In this document: one piece after another, positions 8,654 to 17,343 of the stretch | How the letters are laid out: each line of letters begins with the position of its first letter | Numbering within the stretch: position 1 is the stretch's first letter | Origin: an uncultured Bacteroides sp. | Lineage (GTDB): Bacteria; Bacteroidota; Bacteroidia; Bacteroidales; Bacteroidaceae | Direction: 5' to 3' | Assembly: GCF_963677685.1 (NCBI RefSeq) | Contig: NZ_OY782186.1 | Location: 124,001 to 188,000 of the forward strand | DNA: 64,000 nt | The notes under the pieces: model-generated | Seen by the model: only the letters and a program-made list of their open reading frames with translations | Told to the model about the DNA's origin: nothing | The model's database searches: none | Translations under genes and position numbers: made by a program

Positions 8654-10453
8654 TTAGCTTTTAGAAGAACGTTTACGTTCATTTTCATCTAATAAAATTT
8701 TACGCATACGCATAGACTTAGGAGTCAGCTCAACATATTCATCTTCTTTAATATACTCCAACGCCTCTTCAAGAGAAAACTGCACAGGAGGAATAATACG
8801 AGACTTATCATCAGATCCAGATGCACGCATATTAGTCAACTTCTTAGATTTCGTCACATTAACAACTAAATCAGTTTCCTTGGTATGTTCTCCTACTACC
8901 TGCCCGGCGTACACATCATCTTGTGGGAAAATAAAGAAACGCCCACGATCTTGCAATTTGTCAAGAGCATAAGCAAAAGCTGTCCCTCCTTCCATCGCAA
9001 CAATAGAACCATTTGTACGACGTTCTATCTCACCTTTATAAGGTTGATATTCTTTAAAACGATGAGCCATAATTGCCTCACCTGCAGAAGCAGTAAGCAC
9101 ATTTGTACGAAGACCTATAATACCACGCGAAGGCATGTTAAATTCAAGATTTATACGTTCACCGGTATTCTCCATGCTAACCATTTCACCTTTACGGCGA
9201 GTCACCATATCAATAATTCTGCTAGAATATTCTTCAGGTACATTAATAGTCAACTCTTCTACAGGCTCACACTTCTTACCATCAATCGTTTTATATAATA
9301 CCTGAGGCTGTCCAACCTGCAATTCATACCCTTCACGACGCATCGTTTCTATTAAAACAGATAAATGAAGTACCCCACGACCATAAACAAGCCATTTGCC
9401 ATCCTCTTCACTTTTATGCACCCGTAAAGCTAAATTCTTATCTAGCTCTTTAACTAAACGATCATTAATATGGCGAGAAGTAACAAATTTACCATCTTTA
9501 CCAAAGAAGGGAGAATCATTTATACTAAACAACATACTCATTGTCGGCTCATCAATAGCGATAGGTGGCAAAGCTTCCGGATTCTCAAAATCGCAAATAG
9601 TATCTCCAATTTCAAAATTCTCAATACCGACCAATGCACAAATATCTCCAGAACAAACCTCACTCGTCTTCGCGCGTCCCAAGCCTTCAAAAACATGCAC
9701 CTCTTTGATTTTGGACTTTACAAAACGGCCATCTCTTTTTGCCAAAGAAACATTCATTCCTTCTTTCAATATCCCCCGGTGTACACGTCCCACAGCAATA
9801 CGTCCAGTATATGAAGAGTAATCAAGCGACGTGATTAACATCTGAGGAGTACCTTCCAATTGCTCAGGAGCAGGAATGTTTTCTATAATACAATCAAGTA
9901 AAGGAATAATATCAGATGAAGGTTTCTGCCAGTCAGTACTCATCCAACCATTTTTAGCAGAACCATATATTGTAGGGAAATCAAGCTGTTCCTCTGTTGC
10001 GTCCAAACTAAACATTAGGTCAAAGACCATTTCATGCACCTCATCAGGGCGACAATTAGGTTTATCTACTTTATTAATAACAACAATAGGTTTCAAGCCT
10101 ATCTGTATTGCTTTTTGTAGCACAAAGCGAGTTTGAGGCATCGGGCCTTCAAAGGCATCAACCAACAGAATACAGCCATCAGCCATATTAAGTACTCGTT
10201 CCACTTCTCCACCAAAATCGCTGTGCCCCGGAGTATCAATAATGTTGATTTTAGTCCCTTTGTAGTTAATAGAAACGTTTTTAGAAAGAATTGTTATACC
10301 TCTTTCACGTTCCAAATCATTATTATCCAGAATAAGTTCACCACTTGTCTGATTGTCACGAAACAAATGCCCAGCTAAAAGCATCTTATCAACAAGTGTA
10401 GTTTTCCCATGATCGACATGGGCAATAATTGCAATGTTCCTAATATTTTGCAT
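8654..10453 (-). CDS. typA: Translational GTPase TypA/BipA
   Basis: This is a ribosome-associated GTPase of the EF-G family involved in 50S assembly and stress or cold adaptation. G-motifs are visible in order: [10 protein letters not shown] (about residue 11), [14 protein letters not shown] (about 73), NKVDKP (about 127) and a SAKNGW segment near 165. The C-terminal half carries the BipA-specific region ([20 protein letters not shown]). It has 599 residues, as expected. It is divergent from rpsO, with a short shared promoter region. Confidence 0.96.
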   Translation of the reverse strand: MQNIRNIAIIAHVDHGKTTLVDKMLLAGHLFRDNQTSGELILDNNDLERERGITILSKNVSINYKGTKINIIDTPGHSDFGGEVERVLNMADGCILLVDAFEGPMPQTRFVLQKAIQIGLKPIVVINKVDKPNCRPDEVHEMVFDLMFSLDATEEQLDFPTIYGSAKNGWMSTDWQKPSSDIIPLLDCIIENIPAPEQLEGTPQMLITSLDYSSYTGRIAVGRVHRGILKEGMNVSLAKRDGRFVKSKIKEVHVFEGLGRAKTSEVCSGDICALVGIENFEIGDTICDFENPEALPPIAIDEPTMSMLFSINDSPFFGKDGKFVTSRHINDRLVKELDKNLALRVHKSEEDGKWLVYGRGVLHLSVLIETMRREGYELQVGQPQVLYKTIDGKKCEPVEELTINVPEEYSSRIIDMVTRRKGEMVSMENTGERINLEFNMPSRGIIGLRTNVLTASAGEAIMAHRFKEYQPYKGEIERRTNGSIVAMEGGTAFAYALDKLQDRGRFFIFPQDDVYAGQVVGEHTKETDLVVNVTKSKKLTNMRASGSDDKSRIIPPVQFSLEEALEYIKEDEYVELTPKSMRMRKILLDENERKRSSKS

Positions 10454-10473
10454 ATATACCTATTATTTGGCTG

Positions 10474-10499
10474 CAAAGGTACGAAAATTGGAATACAAA
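10474..10499 (-). promoter_or_regulatory. typA promoter
   Basis: Minus strand TACCTTTG (10474-10481) is a perfect -7 box about 21 bases before the start codon. A TTTG (10496-10499) lies upstream but with a short spacer of 14. Confidence 0.5.
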
Positions 10500-10503
10500 C
10501 CAT

Positions 10504-10532
10504 TGGAATACAAAAAATAATATCTATCTTTG
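10504..10532 (+). promoter_or_regulatory. rpsO promoter
   Basis: TTGG (10504-10507) and TATCTTTG (10525-10532), spacer 17. The -7 box is a perfect TAnnTTTG match, 43 bases before the start codon. Confidence 0.6.
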
Positions 10533-10575
10533 CACGCTCAAAGAATATTTATATATATCGAAAAATCTAAGAATT

Positions 10576-10845
10576 ATGTATTTAGATGTAGCTAAGAAAA
10601 AAGAAATCTTTGAAAAGTACGGAAAGTCTAACTCTGATACTGGCTCAGCTGAGGCTCAGATAGCATTGTTTTCATACCGTATTTCTCACCTGACTGAGCA
10701 CATGAAGCTCAACAGAAAAGATTATAGTACAGAAAGAGCTTTGACAATGTTAGTAGGAAAGCGTCGTAGATTGCTTAATTACTTGATAGACAAAGATATC
10801 GAGAGATATCGTGCTATCATCAAAACTCTTGGTCTTAGAAGATAA
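10576..10845 (+). CDS. rpsO: 30S ribosomal protein S15
   Basis: This is the primary 16S rRNA-binding protein of the small subunit. It has 89 residues, the standard length, and contains the conserved segment SNSDTGSAEAQIALFSYRI and the basic tail VGKRRRLLNYL. It is a single-gene unit between its own promoter and a terminator. In many bacteria S15 represses its own translation; no clear leader structure is visible in the 43-base leader here. Confidence 0.97.
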   Translation: MYLDVAKKKEIFEKYGKSNSDTGSAEAQIALFSYRISHLTEHMKLNRKDYSTERALTMLVGKRRRLLNYLIDKDIERYRAIIKTLGLRR

Positions 10846-10865
10846 TCCTATCTTCTTAAGGAAAG

Positions 10866-10902
10866 AAAAAAAGCCATTCTTAAAATTAAGAATGGCTTTT
10901 TT
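10866..10902. terminator. Bidirectional terminator between rpsO and dps
   Basis: AAAAAAGCCATTCTTAA is matched by TTAAGAATGGCTTTTTT around a 3-base centre. A and T tracts flank both sides, so it can stop transcription from both converging genes. Confidence 0.85.
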
Positions 10903-10938
10903 GATAGAAATATTTATTAACTCAAAGAAAAGAGATAT

Positions 10939-11415
10939 TTATTTATGATTATAAGCAGTCAACATCCATACCATCTTTTCTTGTTCTTTCAAGTAATCGC
11001 TCATTAAAGCAACCGTCACTTCATCAGCAGCCGCTGATGCCTGGGCCAATAAATTACGTTCTTGAGAAATAAAATATGCATAAGTTTCAAGAATATTACC
11101 CAATGCCTCATCACCGTTAGTAACTCCATCAAGTTCTTTCACTTTAGCAACTTTAAGATAATCACTAAATTTGCTAACAGGAGTTCCGCCCAACATAAGG
11201 ACACGTTCCGCCAATTCATCAACCTTTTCAGCGACATCTTGGTACAGTTCTTCAAACTTAGCGTGCAACACAAAAAAGTCGCGTCCTTTAATATTCCAGT
11301 GAAAACCACGTAAGTTGGTATAGTAAACCTGAAAATCAGCAAGTAATTGCTGCAAAGACGCTACGACACTTGCTACTTCGCTCTCATTCAATTTGATATA
11401 ATCTAACGTTTTCAT
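10939..11415 (-). CDS. dps: Dps-family DNA-binding ferritin-like protein
   Basis: This dodecameric mini-ferritin oxidises ferrous iron with peroxide, stores the iron and protects DNA during oxidative stress or starvation. It has 158 residues. The ferroxidase ligands are visible in NLRGFHWNIKGRDFFVLHAKFEE (quoted in two parts: GFHWNIKGRDFF, then HAKFEELY; about residues 37-57), followed by DELAERVLMLGG at about 66-77. It has no long basic N-terminal tail. It stands alone with its own -7 box at 11466-11473. In Bacteroides dps is typically OxyR-controlled (family knowledge). Confidence 0.92.
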   Translation of the reverse strand: MKTLDYIKLNESEVASVVASLQQLLADFQVYYTNLRGFHWNIKGRDFFVLHAKFEELYQDVAEKVDELAERVLMLGGTPVSKFSDYLKVAKVKELDGVTNGDEALGNILETYAYFISQERNLLAQASAAADEVTVALMSDYLKEQEKMVWMLTAYNHK

Positions 11416-11740
11416 AATTATTTGTTTTTATGTTTTATAATTGATTTAATTTCTTTTCTATGTTGCAAAGATAACTCGTTCCAGAATCGTCACCAACTCA
11501 AAAAGTCTATGCCCCAATAGAGATTATCTATCACCCTATATCGCCAAAAGCGATATGATAGAACAACTATTCATAAGCAAAAAAAAATCAGCTCGTAAAA
11601 CATAAAATAAACAAGAATAATATCTAAAGAAAAAAAAGAATAACAAACACAAAAGCAAACATTATTATACAAGCTTCATAACATCAACACAATAATCAAC
11701 TCACAACGCCACGGCTATCTGTATTAATTAAAAAGCCTGT
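11416..11740. promoter_or_regulatory. Intergenic region: dps promoter and nested inverted repeat
   Basis: Minus strand TATCTTTG (11466-11473) is a perfect -7 box for dps. About 65 bases further upstream lies ATATCGC-CAAAA-GCGATAT (11538-11556), flanked by a second pair CTATCA (11528-11533) and TGATAG (11556-11561). This is a candidate site for an activator such as OxyR, but no consensus is claimed. The rest, to 11740, is AT-rich and I see no gene or clear terminator for the cluster ending at 11741. Confidence 0.5.
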
Positions 11741-12604
11741 TCAACCGTTCACTATTTTATGAAAAGCAGTTTTCAATAAACCCGTAACATACTGCTCAGG
11801 ACGATATTCAACAATCGTCTGACCAGCAACCAAAGCGTCTACCATATCTCTATCAAAAGGCAAATAAGCTACAACAGGGATCTTTTCGTAAGCACACCAA
11901 GAATTAATTTGCTCTGTGATCAATGGATTCAAAGTACACTTATTGATAATCACATAAATAGGGAGTGAGTAATTACCGACCATTTCAACCGTTCTCTTTA
12001 AATCAGAAAAACCAGAAAGAGTAGGCTCCGTCACTATAACTACTTTATCAACTCCTGTTATAGTCGACAAAACAGGACAACCAATCCCCGGAGGACCATC
12101 TAGAATAGTAATATCACATTCTTTAGCAGCAAGTACGTTCCTACTACGCGCACGCAATTCGTTCACCATTTTACCTGAGTTCTCCTCGCCAGGAGCCAGT
12201 CGCCCATACACCATATCACCATAACGGAACTTCCCTACATATATCCTACTTTTATTCATGGGTAGCATAGTAATGGCGCAAGCAGGACATTCGTGAAAAC
12301 AAAGAGCGCAACCATCACATGATATTTCATCAACCATCGCTTTGTTATTTTGCACTGCCACAGCATCAAAACGACAAATCTCCTCACAGCGTCCACAGCC
12401 AATACAAAGTTCGTTATCTACCACTGCATGCTTGCCAGAAACAAAAGCGATTTCTTCATCATGCGAAGGATGAAAAAGCAAATAAAGATTTGATGCATCA
12501 ACATCACAATCAATTGCCATCACTTCACGAGCTATTGACATAAAAGCAGCACTTATACTTGATTTTCCAGTCCCGCCTTTCCCACTAATAACGGCTATCT
12601 CCAT
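11741..12604 (-). CDS. MinD-superfamily ATPase with inserted two-cluster ferredoxin domain (A)
   Basis: This is a P-loop ATPase of the MinD/Mrp/NifH superfamily. The deviant Walker A KGGTGKSS is at about residues 9-16 and DGPPG at about 170. A ferredoxin domain is inserted at about residues 60-115, with CIGCGRCEEIC and CDGCALCFHECP, each able to hold a 4Fe-4S cluster. It has 287 residues. Its start overlaps the end of the next upstream gene by 10 bases, so the pair is translationally coupled. Paired ATPases of this kind occur with NifX-like proteins in archaea, sulfate reducers (the orange-protein complex) and Bacteroides. The biochemical role is not established; ATP-driven handling or sensing of Fe-S clusters is an inference. 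Confidence 0.85.
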   Translation of the reverse strand: MEIAVISGKGGTGKSSISAAFMSIAREVMAIDCDVDASNLYLLFHPSHDEEIAFVSGKHAVVDNELCIGCGRCEEICRFDAVAVQNNKAMVDEISCDGCALCFHECPACAITMLPMNKSRIYVGKFRYGDMVYGRLAPGEENSGKMVNELRARSRNVLAAKECDITILDGPPGIGCPVLSTITGVDKVVIVTEPTLSGFSDLKRTVEMVGNYSLPIYVIINKCTLNPLITEQINSWCAYEKIPVVAYLPFDRDMVDALVAGQTIVEYRPEQYVTGLLKTAFHKIVNG

Positions 12605-13455
12605 TTCTCTATTAATTTAATCGATAACTGCTTAAATAAACCATTTAGTAAAGCATATTCATCAACAACTATTTTCCCCTCAGAATATAACCGAGCCACT
12701 TCCTCATCAAAAGGTATTTCAAGAAGTAGATCAATAGCCTTCTCTTTTAAATATTCATAAACTTGATTGTCTCCCAATCCAGCTCGATTAACAATCACCC
12801 CAAAAGGTTTACCAATCGTATTAAGAGTTTCCACAGCTTGTTTCAAATCGCTCAAACCAAAAGGAGTCGGTTCCGTCACTAACACCACATAATCCGCTTT
12901 AGCAACCGTCTGAACAAACGGGCAAGAGGTTCCAGGAGGAGAATCATACAAATGATATTCAAAAAGGTCAGAAAACAGTTCACCTACAGCCAATTTAATA
13001 AGTGGAACAGGAGATGAGATCCCAGGCTTCATTCGCCCTTCAGCCAAACAAACCTTCCCCTCATACTCATAGGTAGATATTTTACCAACCATAGTAGAAG
13101 AGTCACTGATTGCTCCGCTTTTACAAGCAATACTACATGCACCACAACCATGACATAAATCATTCAAAAGACGAATATAATGAGACGAAGCTACATGAAG
13201 AATTGCATGATATTCACAATACTCCGCACAACGACCACAAAACAAACATTTCTCAACATCAATAACAGGACGGTAATCGGCCACAATTTGTTCATTAGCC
13301 AATATTGTGGAGAAAAAAGCCATAGCATTAGGCACCTCAACATCACAATCTGTCAAAGAGGTCTGGTATCCCAAATCATTAAAAGTACGAAACAGATTAA
13401 CCGCAACAAACGTTTTACCTGTCCCGCCTTTTCCACTAGCTACAGCTATTTTCAT
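12595..13455 (-). CDS. MinD-superfamily ATPase with inserted two-cluster ferredoxin domain (B)
   Basis: Paralogue of the neighbouring ATPase with the same layout: KGGTGKTF at about residues 9-16, ferredoxin motifs CLFCGRCAEYC and CHGCGACSIACK at about 70-110, and DSPPGTSCPF near 170. It has 286 residues. The two ATPases probably form a heterodimer, as proposed for the corresponding pair in sulfate reducers. It overlaps the upstream NifX-like gene by 4 bases and the downstream ATPase by 10, indicating a tight operon. Low similarity outside the motifs suggests an old duplication. Confidence 0.85.
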   Translation of the reverse strand: MKIAVASGKGGTGKTFVAVNLFRTFNDLGYQTSLTDCDVEVPNAMAFFSTILANEQIVADYRPVIDVEKCLFCGRCAEYCEYHAILHVASSHYIRLLNDLCHGCGACSIACKSGAISDSSTMVGKISTYEYEGKVCLAEGRMKPGISSPVPLIKLAVGELFSDLFEYHLYDSPPGTSCPFVQTVAKADYVVLVTEPTPFGLSDLKQAVETLNTIGKPFGVIVNRAGLGDNQVYEYLKEKAIDLLLEIPFDEEVARLYSEGKIVVDEYALLNGLFKQLSIKLIEKWR

Positions 13456-13793
13456 TTATGATTACAGCTATTGCTTCCGGTAACCAAAGAATTATGGATA
13501 AAATCTTCCACCAATTCTCTAGGAGCTTTACTAACAGCACCTACAAAAACTTCAATTCCTTCTTTACGAAAAAGCTCTTTTGCCTTTTCACCCATACCAC
13601 CAGCTATTACTATTTTCACACCATGGCTTCCTACCCAAGCAGGATAAAGCCCGGGTTCATGAGCTGGAGGCACAATTATAGCTTCATTTACAATCACACC
13701 ATTCTCAATATCCGCCATATAAAAAGACTCACAGTGTCCAAAATGGGCGCATAATAATCCACCTTCCGTAGGTATTGCAACTTTATTACTCAT
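13452..13793 (-). CDS. NifX/NifB-like dinitrogenase cofactor family protein
   Basis: A small protein of 113 residues of the family that includes NifX and the C-terminal domain of NifB, which bind Fe-S or FeMo-cofactor intermediates. The segment CAHFGHCESFYMADI (about residues 15-29) and VIAGGMGEKAKELF (about 62-75) are typical. A short Cys-containing tail ends SNSCNHK. There is no nitrogenase nearby, so a role in nitrogen fixation is not implied. Its stop overlaps the start of the downstream ATPase by 4 bases. Confidence 0.8.
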   Translation of the reverse strand: MSNKVAIPTEGGLLCAHFGHCESFYMADIENGVIVNEAIIVPPAHEPGLYPAWVGSHGVKIVIAGGMGEKAKELFRKEGIEVFVGAVSKAPRELVEDFIHNSLVTGSNSCNHK

Positions 13794-13841
13794 AATTTTA
13801 TTATTTTTAGTTTACATTTAATTCTTAAAAAGCCACTCCGT

Positions 13842-14156
13842 TCAATGATTTAATAAATCAATAATACTTTGAATATCTTTTTTATCCTTCAGCAAAATCA
13901 TTTGAATATTCAAATCAGATAATAAAGATTTTATTTTTATTCCAAATTCTCCTGATACAACCTTTTCAACATTACAAGAAGCAATCTGTTGAACTGCTAC
14001 CGGACCAGCCCCTTCCTCCGCTGTTTTTCCTTCATTGGGTATAAACACCGTTTCTTTCGACTCAGTATCATAAATCACAAAAAAAGAACAACGCCCAAAA
14101 CGAGGATCTAAAAAACTCGTAAGCGTATCACCTGTACTTGTTATAGCTATTTTCAT
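13842..14156 (-). CDS. Second NifX/NifB-like family protein
   Basis: This protein has 104 residues with the same fold signature as the preceding entry: FLDPRFGRCSFFVIYD (about 16-31), then GPVAVQQIASCNVEKVVSG. It is diverged from its neighbour, so the two are probably not interchangeable. It lies 23 bases after the DUF134 gene and 48 bases before the other NifX-like gene in one operon. Confidence 0.78.
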   Translation of the reverse strand: MKIAITSTGDTLTSFLDPRFGRCSFFVIYDTESKETVFIPNEGKTAEEGAGPVAVQQIASCNVEKVVSGEFGIKIKSLLSDLNIQMILLKDKKDIQSIIDLLNH

Positions 14157-14179
14157 ATCGTGTATAAATTAATAATTCA

Positions 14180-14698
14180 TTACTCATGACAACAATGTTT
14201 ACGCTTACCGCCCGTCTTTCGTTTACAACTACCACGTCCGCAAAAAACATGCGCCGAGACCTTAGTCTCATTCATATCGTCTGGTCTTCCATCAAAAAGA
14301 GAGATATCGGTAGCACCGCATAAAGCACAATCCACTTCCATCACATCCTCTTCTCTCTTATTAAAGTAACATCCACAAATATTGCAATGCAACCAATCAC
14401 TATCAAGAGAGACTTTCCCTCCTTCAATGATAATTTTACGGCCTTCAACCATTGCTTGAGCTACCTTTTCTCTTGCCGATATATATATACGAGTCAACGT
14501 CGGACGAGAAACACCCATCAAGGAAGAAGCATCCAATTGATTATACTTTTCATAGTCGCAAAGTCGCAATGCTTCATATTCTTCATATAACAAAAAAACA
14601 GCTTCACTCCTTTTCAGTGAAGGAGAAAGCCCATAGGGTCTAAACCCTGAAACATTCGGTATTCCGGCAATTCTTCTTATTGACTTAGGTCTAGGCAT
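14180..14698 (-). CDS. DUF134 helix-turn-helix protein with C-terminal zinc-binding tail
   Basis: A probable DNA-binding regulator, first gene of the operon. The N-terminal 95 residues match the DUF134 family (begins MPRPKSIRRI) with a sigma-70-region-4-like helix-turn-helix around QLDASSLMGVSRPTLTRIYI (residues about 54-73). The C-terminal 70 residues carry CNICG, CALCG, a CGRGSCKRK segment and a final HCCHE, which could bind zinc or an Fe-S cluster. It has 172 residues. Genes of this family sit beside MinD-type ATPases and NifX-like genes in many anaerobes, which supports one functional unit. It may regulate its own operon through the palindrome just upstream. Confidence 0.82.
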   Translation of the reverse strand: MPRPKSIRRIAGIPNVSGFRPYGLSPSLKRSEAVFLLYEEYEALRLCDYEKYNQLDASSLMGVSRPTLTRIYISAREKVAQAMVEGRKIIIEGGKVSLDSDWLHCNICGCYFNKREEDVMEVDCALCGATDISLFDGRPDDMNETKVSAHVFCGRGSCKRKTGGKRKHCCHE

Positions 14699-14721
14699 AT
14701 CATATTTCTTTATATTATCTG

Positions 14722-14745
14722 CAAATATAATGAACTATTGTTCAT
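14722..14745 (-). promoter_or_regulatory. Promoter and candidate operator of the DUF134 operon
   Basis: Minus strand TATATTTG (14722-14729) matches TAnnTTTG. Directly upstream, in the spacer between -7 and -33, sits the palindrome ATGAAC-TATT-GTTCAT (14730-14745). A protein bound there would block polymerase, so autorepression by the first gene is a reasonable guess. Confidence 0.5.
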
Positions 14746-14873
14746 AACTAAAAGAAAAAAAACACTTTTAACATAAAAAAAACAAGTATAAAAGTAACAG
14801 ATAATACGAGAAGCGGCATTTTAAAAAGATCAACATAAATAGCATCCACAGATGCATATTTATTTAACGAAAA

Positions 14874-14904
14874 TTGTTCTAAAATAAATATTTGATTATT
14901 TTTG
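14874..14904 (+). promoter_or_regulatory. Promoter of the XRE-cupin/acyl-CoA synthetase operon
   Basis: TTGT (14874-14877) and TATTTTTG (14897-14904) with a 19-base spacer fit the Bacteroides consensus. The start codon is 29 bases downstream. Confidence 0.5.
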
Positions 14905-14933
14905 TCGCTAGTCAAAACAATAAAGACACAAAA

Positions 14934-15527
14934 ATGGAAAATACAGCTAATACAGACACAACAAAAATTGTTGGAGAAAAAATAAAAACACTCCGTCAGA
15001 ATTTGTCTATAACAATAGAAGAATTAGCTCAACGCTCAAACCTCACTACCGAACAGATAGAGCGCATAGAAAACAATATAGACATTCCATCTTTAGCTCC
15101 TCTTATCAAAATAGCCCGCGTACTTGGCGTCAGACTAGGAACATTTCTGGATGATCAGGATGAAAGCGGTCCTGTGGTATGCCGCAAACAAGAAGCACAA
15201 GAAACAATTAGTTTCTCAAATAACGCAACACAGTCTCGTAAACATATGGAGTACCGGTCTCTTTCAAAATCAAAGACAGATCGGCATATGGAACCTTTTA
15301 TGATAGATGTAGCGCCAACTCAAGGCAGTGACTTCATTCTCTCATCGCATGAAGGAGAAGAGTTTATCATGGTTATGGAAGGTACAATGGAAATTAGCTA
15401 CGGCACAACAACCTATCTTCTGGAAGAAGGCGACAGCATTTATTATGATTCGATTGTTCCTCACCATGTGCATGCCTTCGAAGGACAAGCAGCAAAAATA
15501 TTAGCTGTTATATATACTCCTATATAA
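14934..15527 (+). CDS. XRE-family transcriptional regulator with cupin sensor domain
   Basis: A DNA-binding regulator with an N-terminal helix-turn-helix at about residues 10-70 (IKTLRQNLSITIEELAQRS then LTTEQIERIE) and a C-terminal cupin fold at about 120-195 (SSHEGEEFIMVMEGTMEI, LEEGDSIYYDSIVPHHVHAF), which usually binds a small ligand or metal. I start at the ATG at 14934 (MENTANTDTT, 197 residues) because the upstream in-frame start at 14892 would lie inside the -7 box. The acyl-CoA synthetase begins 21 bases downstream, so this regulator probably controls that enzyme and may sense its substrate or product. Confidence 0.85.
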   Translation: MENTANTDTTKIVGEKIKTLRQNLSITIEELAQRSNLTTEQIERIENNIDIPSLAPLIKIARVLGVRLGTFLDDQDESGPVVCRKQEAQETISFSNNATQSRKHMEYRSLSKSKTDRHMEPFMIDVAPTQGSDFILSSHEGEEFIMVMEGTMEISYGTTTYLLEEGDSIYYDSIVPHHVHAFEGQAAKILAVIYTPI

Positions 15528-15548
15528 AAAAGTCAGCAGTAATAAAAC

Positions 15549-17198
15549 ATGCAATTATCTAATCGAACCTTAGGTCAATGGCTTGAACATTGGGCTTCTG
15601 AAACACCGGAGAAAGAATACATTGTATACTCCGATCGAAATCTTCGTTTTACTTGGTCGCAATTCAACAAACGAGTAGATGAAATGGCCAAAGGGTTAAT
15701 CGCTATAGGGGTAACCCGAGGAACTCATGTAGGCATATGGGCAGCCAATGTTCCGGATTGGTTGACACTTCTCTACGCTTGTGCAAAAATAGGTGCAGTA
15801 TACGTAACGGTTAATACTAGTTACAAACAAGCTGAGCTAGAGTACTTATGTCAAAATTCAGACATGCATACCTTATGCATTGTAAATGGCGAAAAAGACA
15901 GTGACTTTGTGCAAATGACTAACTCTATGTTACCGGAGCTCAAACAATGCGAACGTGGTCACCTTAAAAGTGAGCGATTCCCCTATATGAGAAATGTAAT
16001 CTATCTAGGGCCTGAAAAACATAGAGGCATGTATAATACAAGCGAATTGCTCCTATTAGGTAACACAATCCATGATGAGCGGTTGGCGACAATAAAAGCT
16101 GAAATTAATTGCCATGATGTAGTCAACATGCAATACACTTCCGGAACAACGGGTTTTCCAAAAGGAGTAATGCTTTCACATTATAATATAACAAACAATG
16201 GATATCTAACAGGAGAACATATGAAGTTTACCTCTGAGGATAAACTATGCTGTTGCGTTCCCCTTTTTCATTGCTTTGGAGTTGTTTTAGCCACAATGAA
16301 TTGCCTTACTCACGGGTGTACACAAGTTATGGTTGAACGATTTGACCCTTTACTGGTACTAGCCTCCATACATAAAGAACGTTGTACTGTGCTCTATGGG
16401 GTGCCAACCATGTTTATAGCTGAACTTCATCACCCAATGTTCGATTTATTTAACGTATCAAGTCTCCGAACAGGCATCATGGCGGGATCACTATGCCCTG
16501 TGGAATTGATGAAGCAGGTAGAAGAAAAAATGTACATGAAGGTCACCAGCGTATATGGACTAACCGAAGCATCTCCCGGAATGACTGCTACGCGCATAGA
16601 CGATCCTTTTGAAGTTCGCTGCCATACTGTAGGGCATGACTTTGAGTTTACTGAGGTTAAAGTTATAAATCCCGAAACAGGAGAAGAGTGTCCTGTAGGA
16701 ATACAGGGAGAAATGTGCAACAGAGGTTATAACACCATGAAAGGATATTATAAAAACCCAGAAGCCACAACTGAAGCAATTGACCCAAACGGGTTTCTGC
16801 ATTCAGGCGATCTCGGAACAATGGACGAAAACGGGAACTATCGCATTACCGGTCGCATAAAAGATATGATTATCCGGGGTGGAGAAAATATCTATCCGCG
16901 TGAAATAGAAGAGTTTCTATATAACCTCAAAGAAATTAAAGACGTGCAAGTTGCAGGTATCCCCTCACCTAAATATGGGGAAGCAGTAGGGGCGTTTATT
17001 ATCCGACATAAAGATTCTTCATTATCTGAAGAAGATGTCCGTGATTTTTGCAGAAATAAAATCGCACGTTATAAAATCCCTAAATACATTTTCTTTGTAA
17101 ATGAATTCCCAATGACCGGAAGTGGAAAAATACAAAAATTTAAACTAAAAGAAGTCGGAATAAAACTCTGTAGAGAAAGGAATATTGAAATTATTTAA
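15549..17198 (+). CDS. AMP-binding acyl-CoA synthetase
   Basis: An adenylate-forming enzyme that activates a carboxylic acid, probably a fatty or aryl acid, to its CoA thioester using ATP. The AMP motif [16 protein letters not shown] is at about residues 197-212. The C-terminal [20 protein letters not shown] (about 434-453) and [12 protein letters not shown] near the end carry the catalytic lysine. It has 549 residues, typical of medium- or long-chain ligases. The pairing with an XRE-cupin regulator is repeated in Bacteroides genomes (family knowledge). The exact substrate is unknown. Confidence 0.88.
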   Translation: MQLSNRTLGQWLEHWASETPEKEYIVYSDRNLRFTWSQFNKRVDEMAKGLIAIGVTRGTHVGIWAANVPDWLTLLYACAKIGAVYVTVNTSYKQAELEYLCQNSDMHTLCIVNGEKDSDFVQMTNSMLPELKQCERGHLKSERFPYMRNVIYLGPEKHRGMYNTSELLLLGNTIHDERLATIKAEINCHDVVNMQYTSGTTGFPKGVMLSHYNITNNGYLTGEHMKFTSEDKLCCCVPLFHCFGVVLATMNCLTHGCTQVMVERFDPLLVLASIHKERCTVLYGVPTMFIAELHHPMFDLFNVSSLRTGIMAGSLCPVELMKQVEEKMYMKVTSVYGLTEASPGMTATRIDDPFEVRCHTVGHDFEFTEVKVINPETGEECPVGIQGEMCNRGYNTMKGYYKNPEATTEAIDPNGFLHSGDLGTMDENGNYRITGRIKDMIIRGGENIYPREIEEFLYNLKEIKDVQVAGIPSPKYGEAVGAFIIRHKDSSLSEEDVRDFCRNKIARYKIPKYIFFVNEFPMTGSGKIQKFKLKEVGIKLCRERNIEII

Positions 17199-17283
17199 GT
17201 TCAAAAACATGCTCTTTCCATCTCCTTAAGAAACAGATCATTACGACATTTGACGTTATTATTTATAAAAAAAAACTATACTC

Positions 17284-17315
17284 TTTGTAGCACTATTCAT
17301 AATCTTCTATCTTTG
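17284..17315 (+). promoter_or_regulatory. ahcY promoter
   Basis: TTTG (17284-17287), a 20-base spacer and TATCTTTG (17308-17315) form the best full match to the Bacteroides vegetative promoter in this window. The start codon is 28 bases downstream. Confidence 0.75.
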
Positions 17316-17343
17316 CACTAGTTATTATTAAAATAAACATAAT

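Noticed and set aside
8885..9298. Open frame of 137 codons antisense to typA
   Set aside because: Fully inside typA, whose motifs cover the region; no promoter or family signal.
13452..14156. Nitrogen-fixation genes
   Set aside because: The proteins share the NifX/NifB-type fold, but no nifH, nifD, nifK or complete nifB is present; the family is widespread in non-fixing anaerobes.
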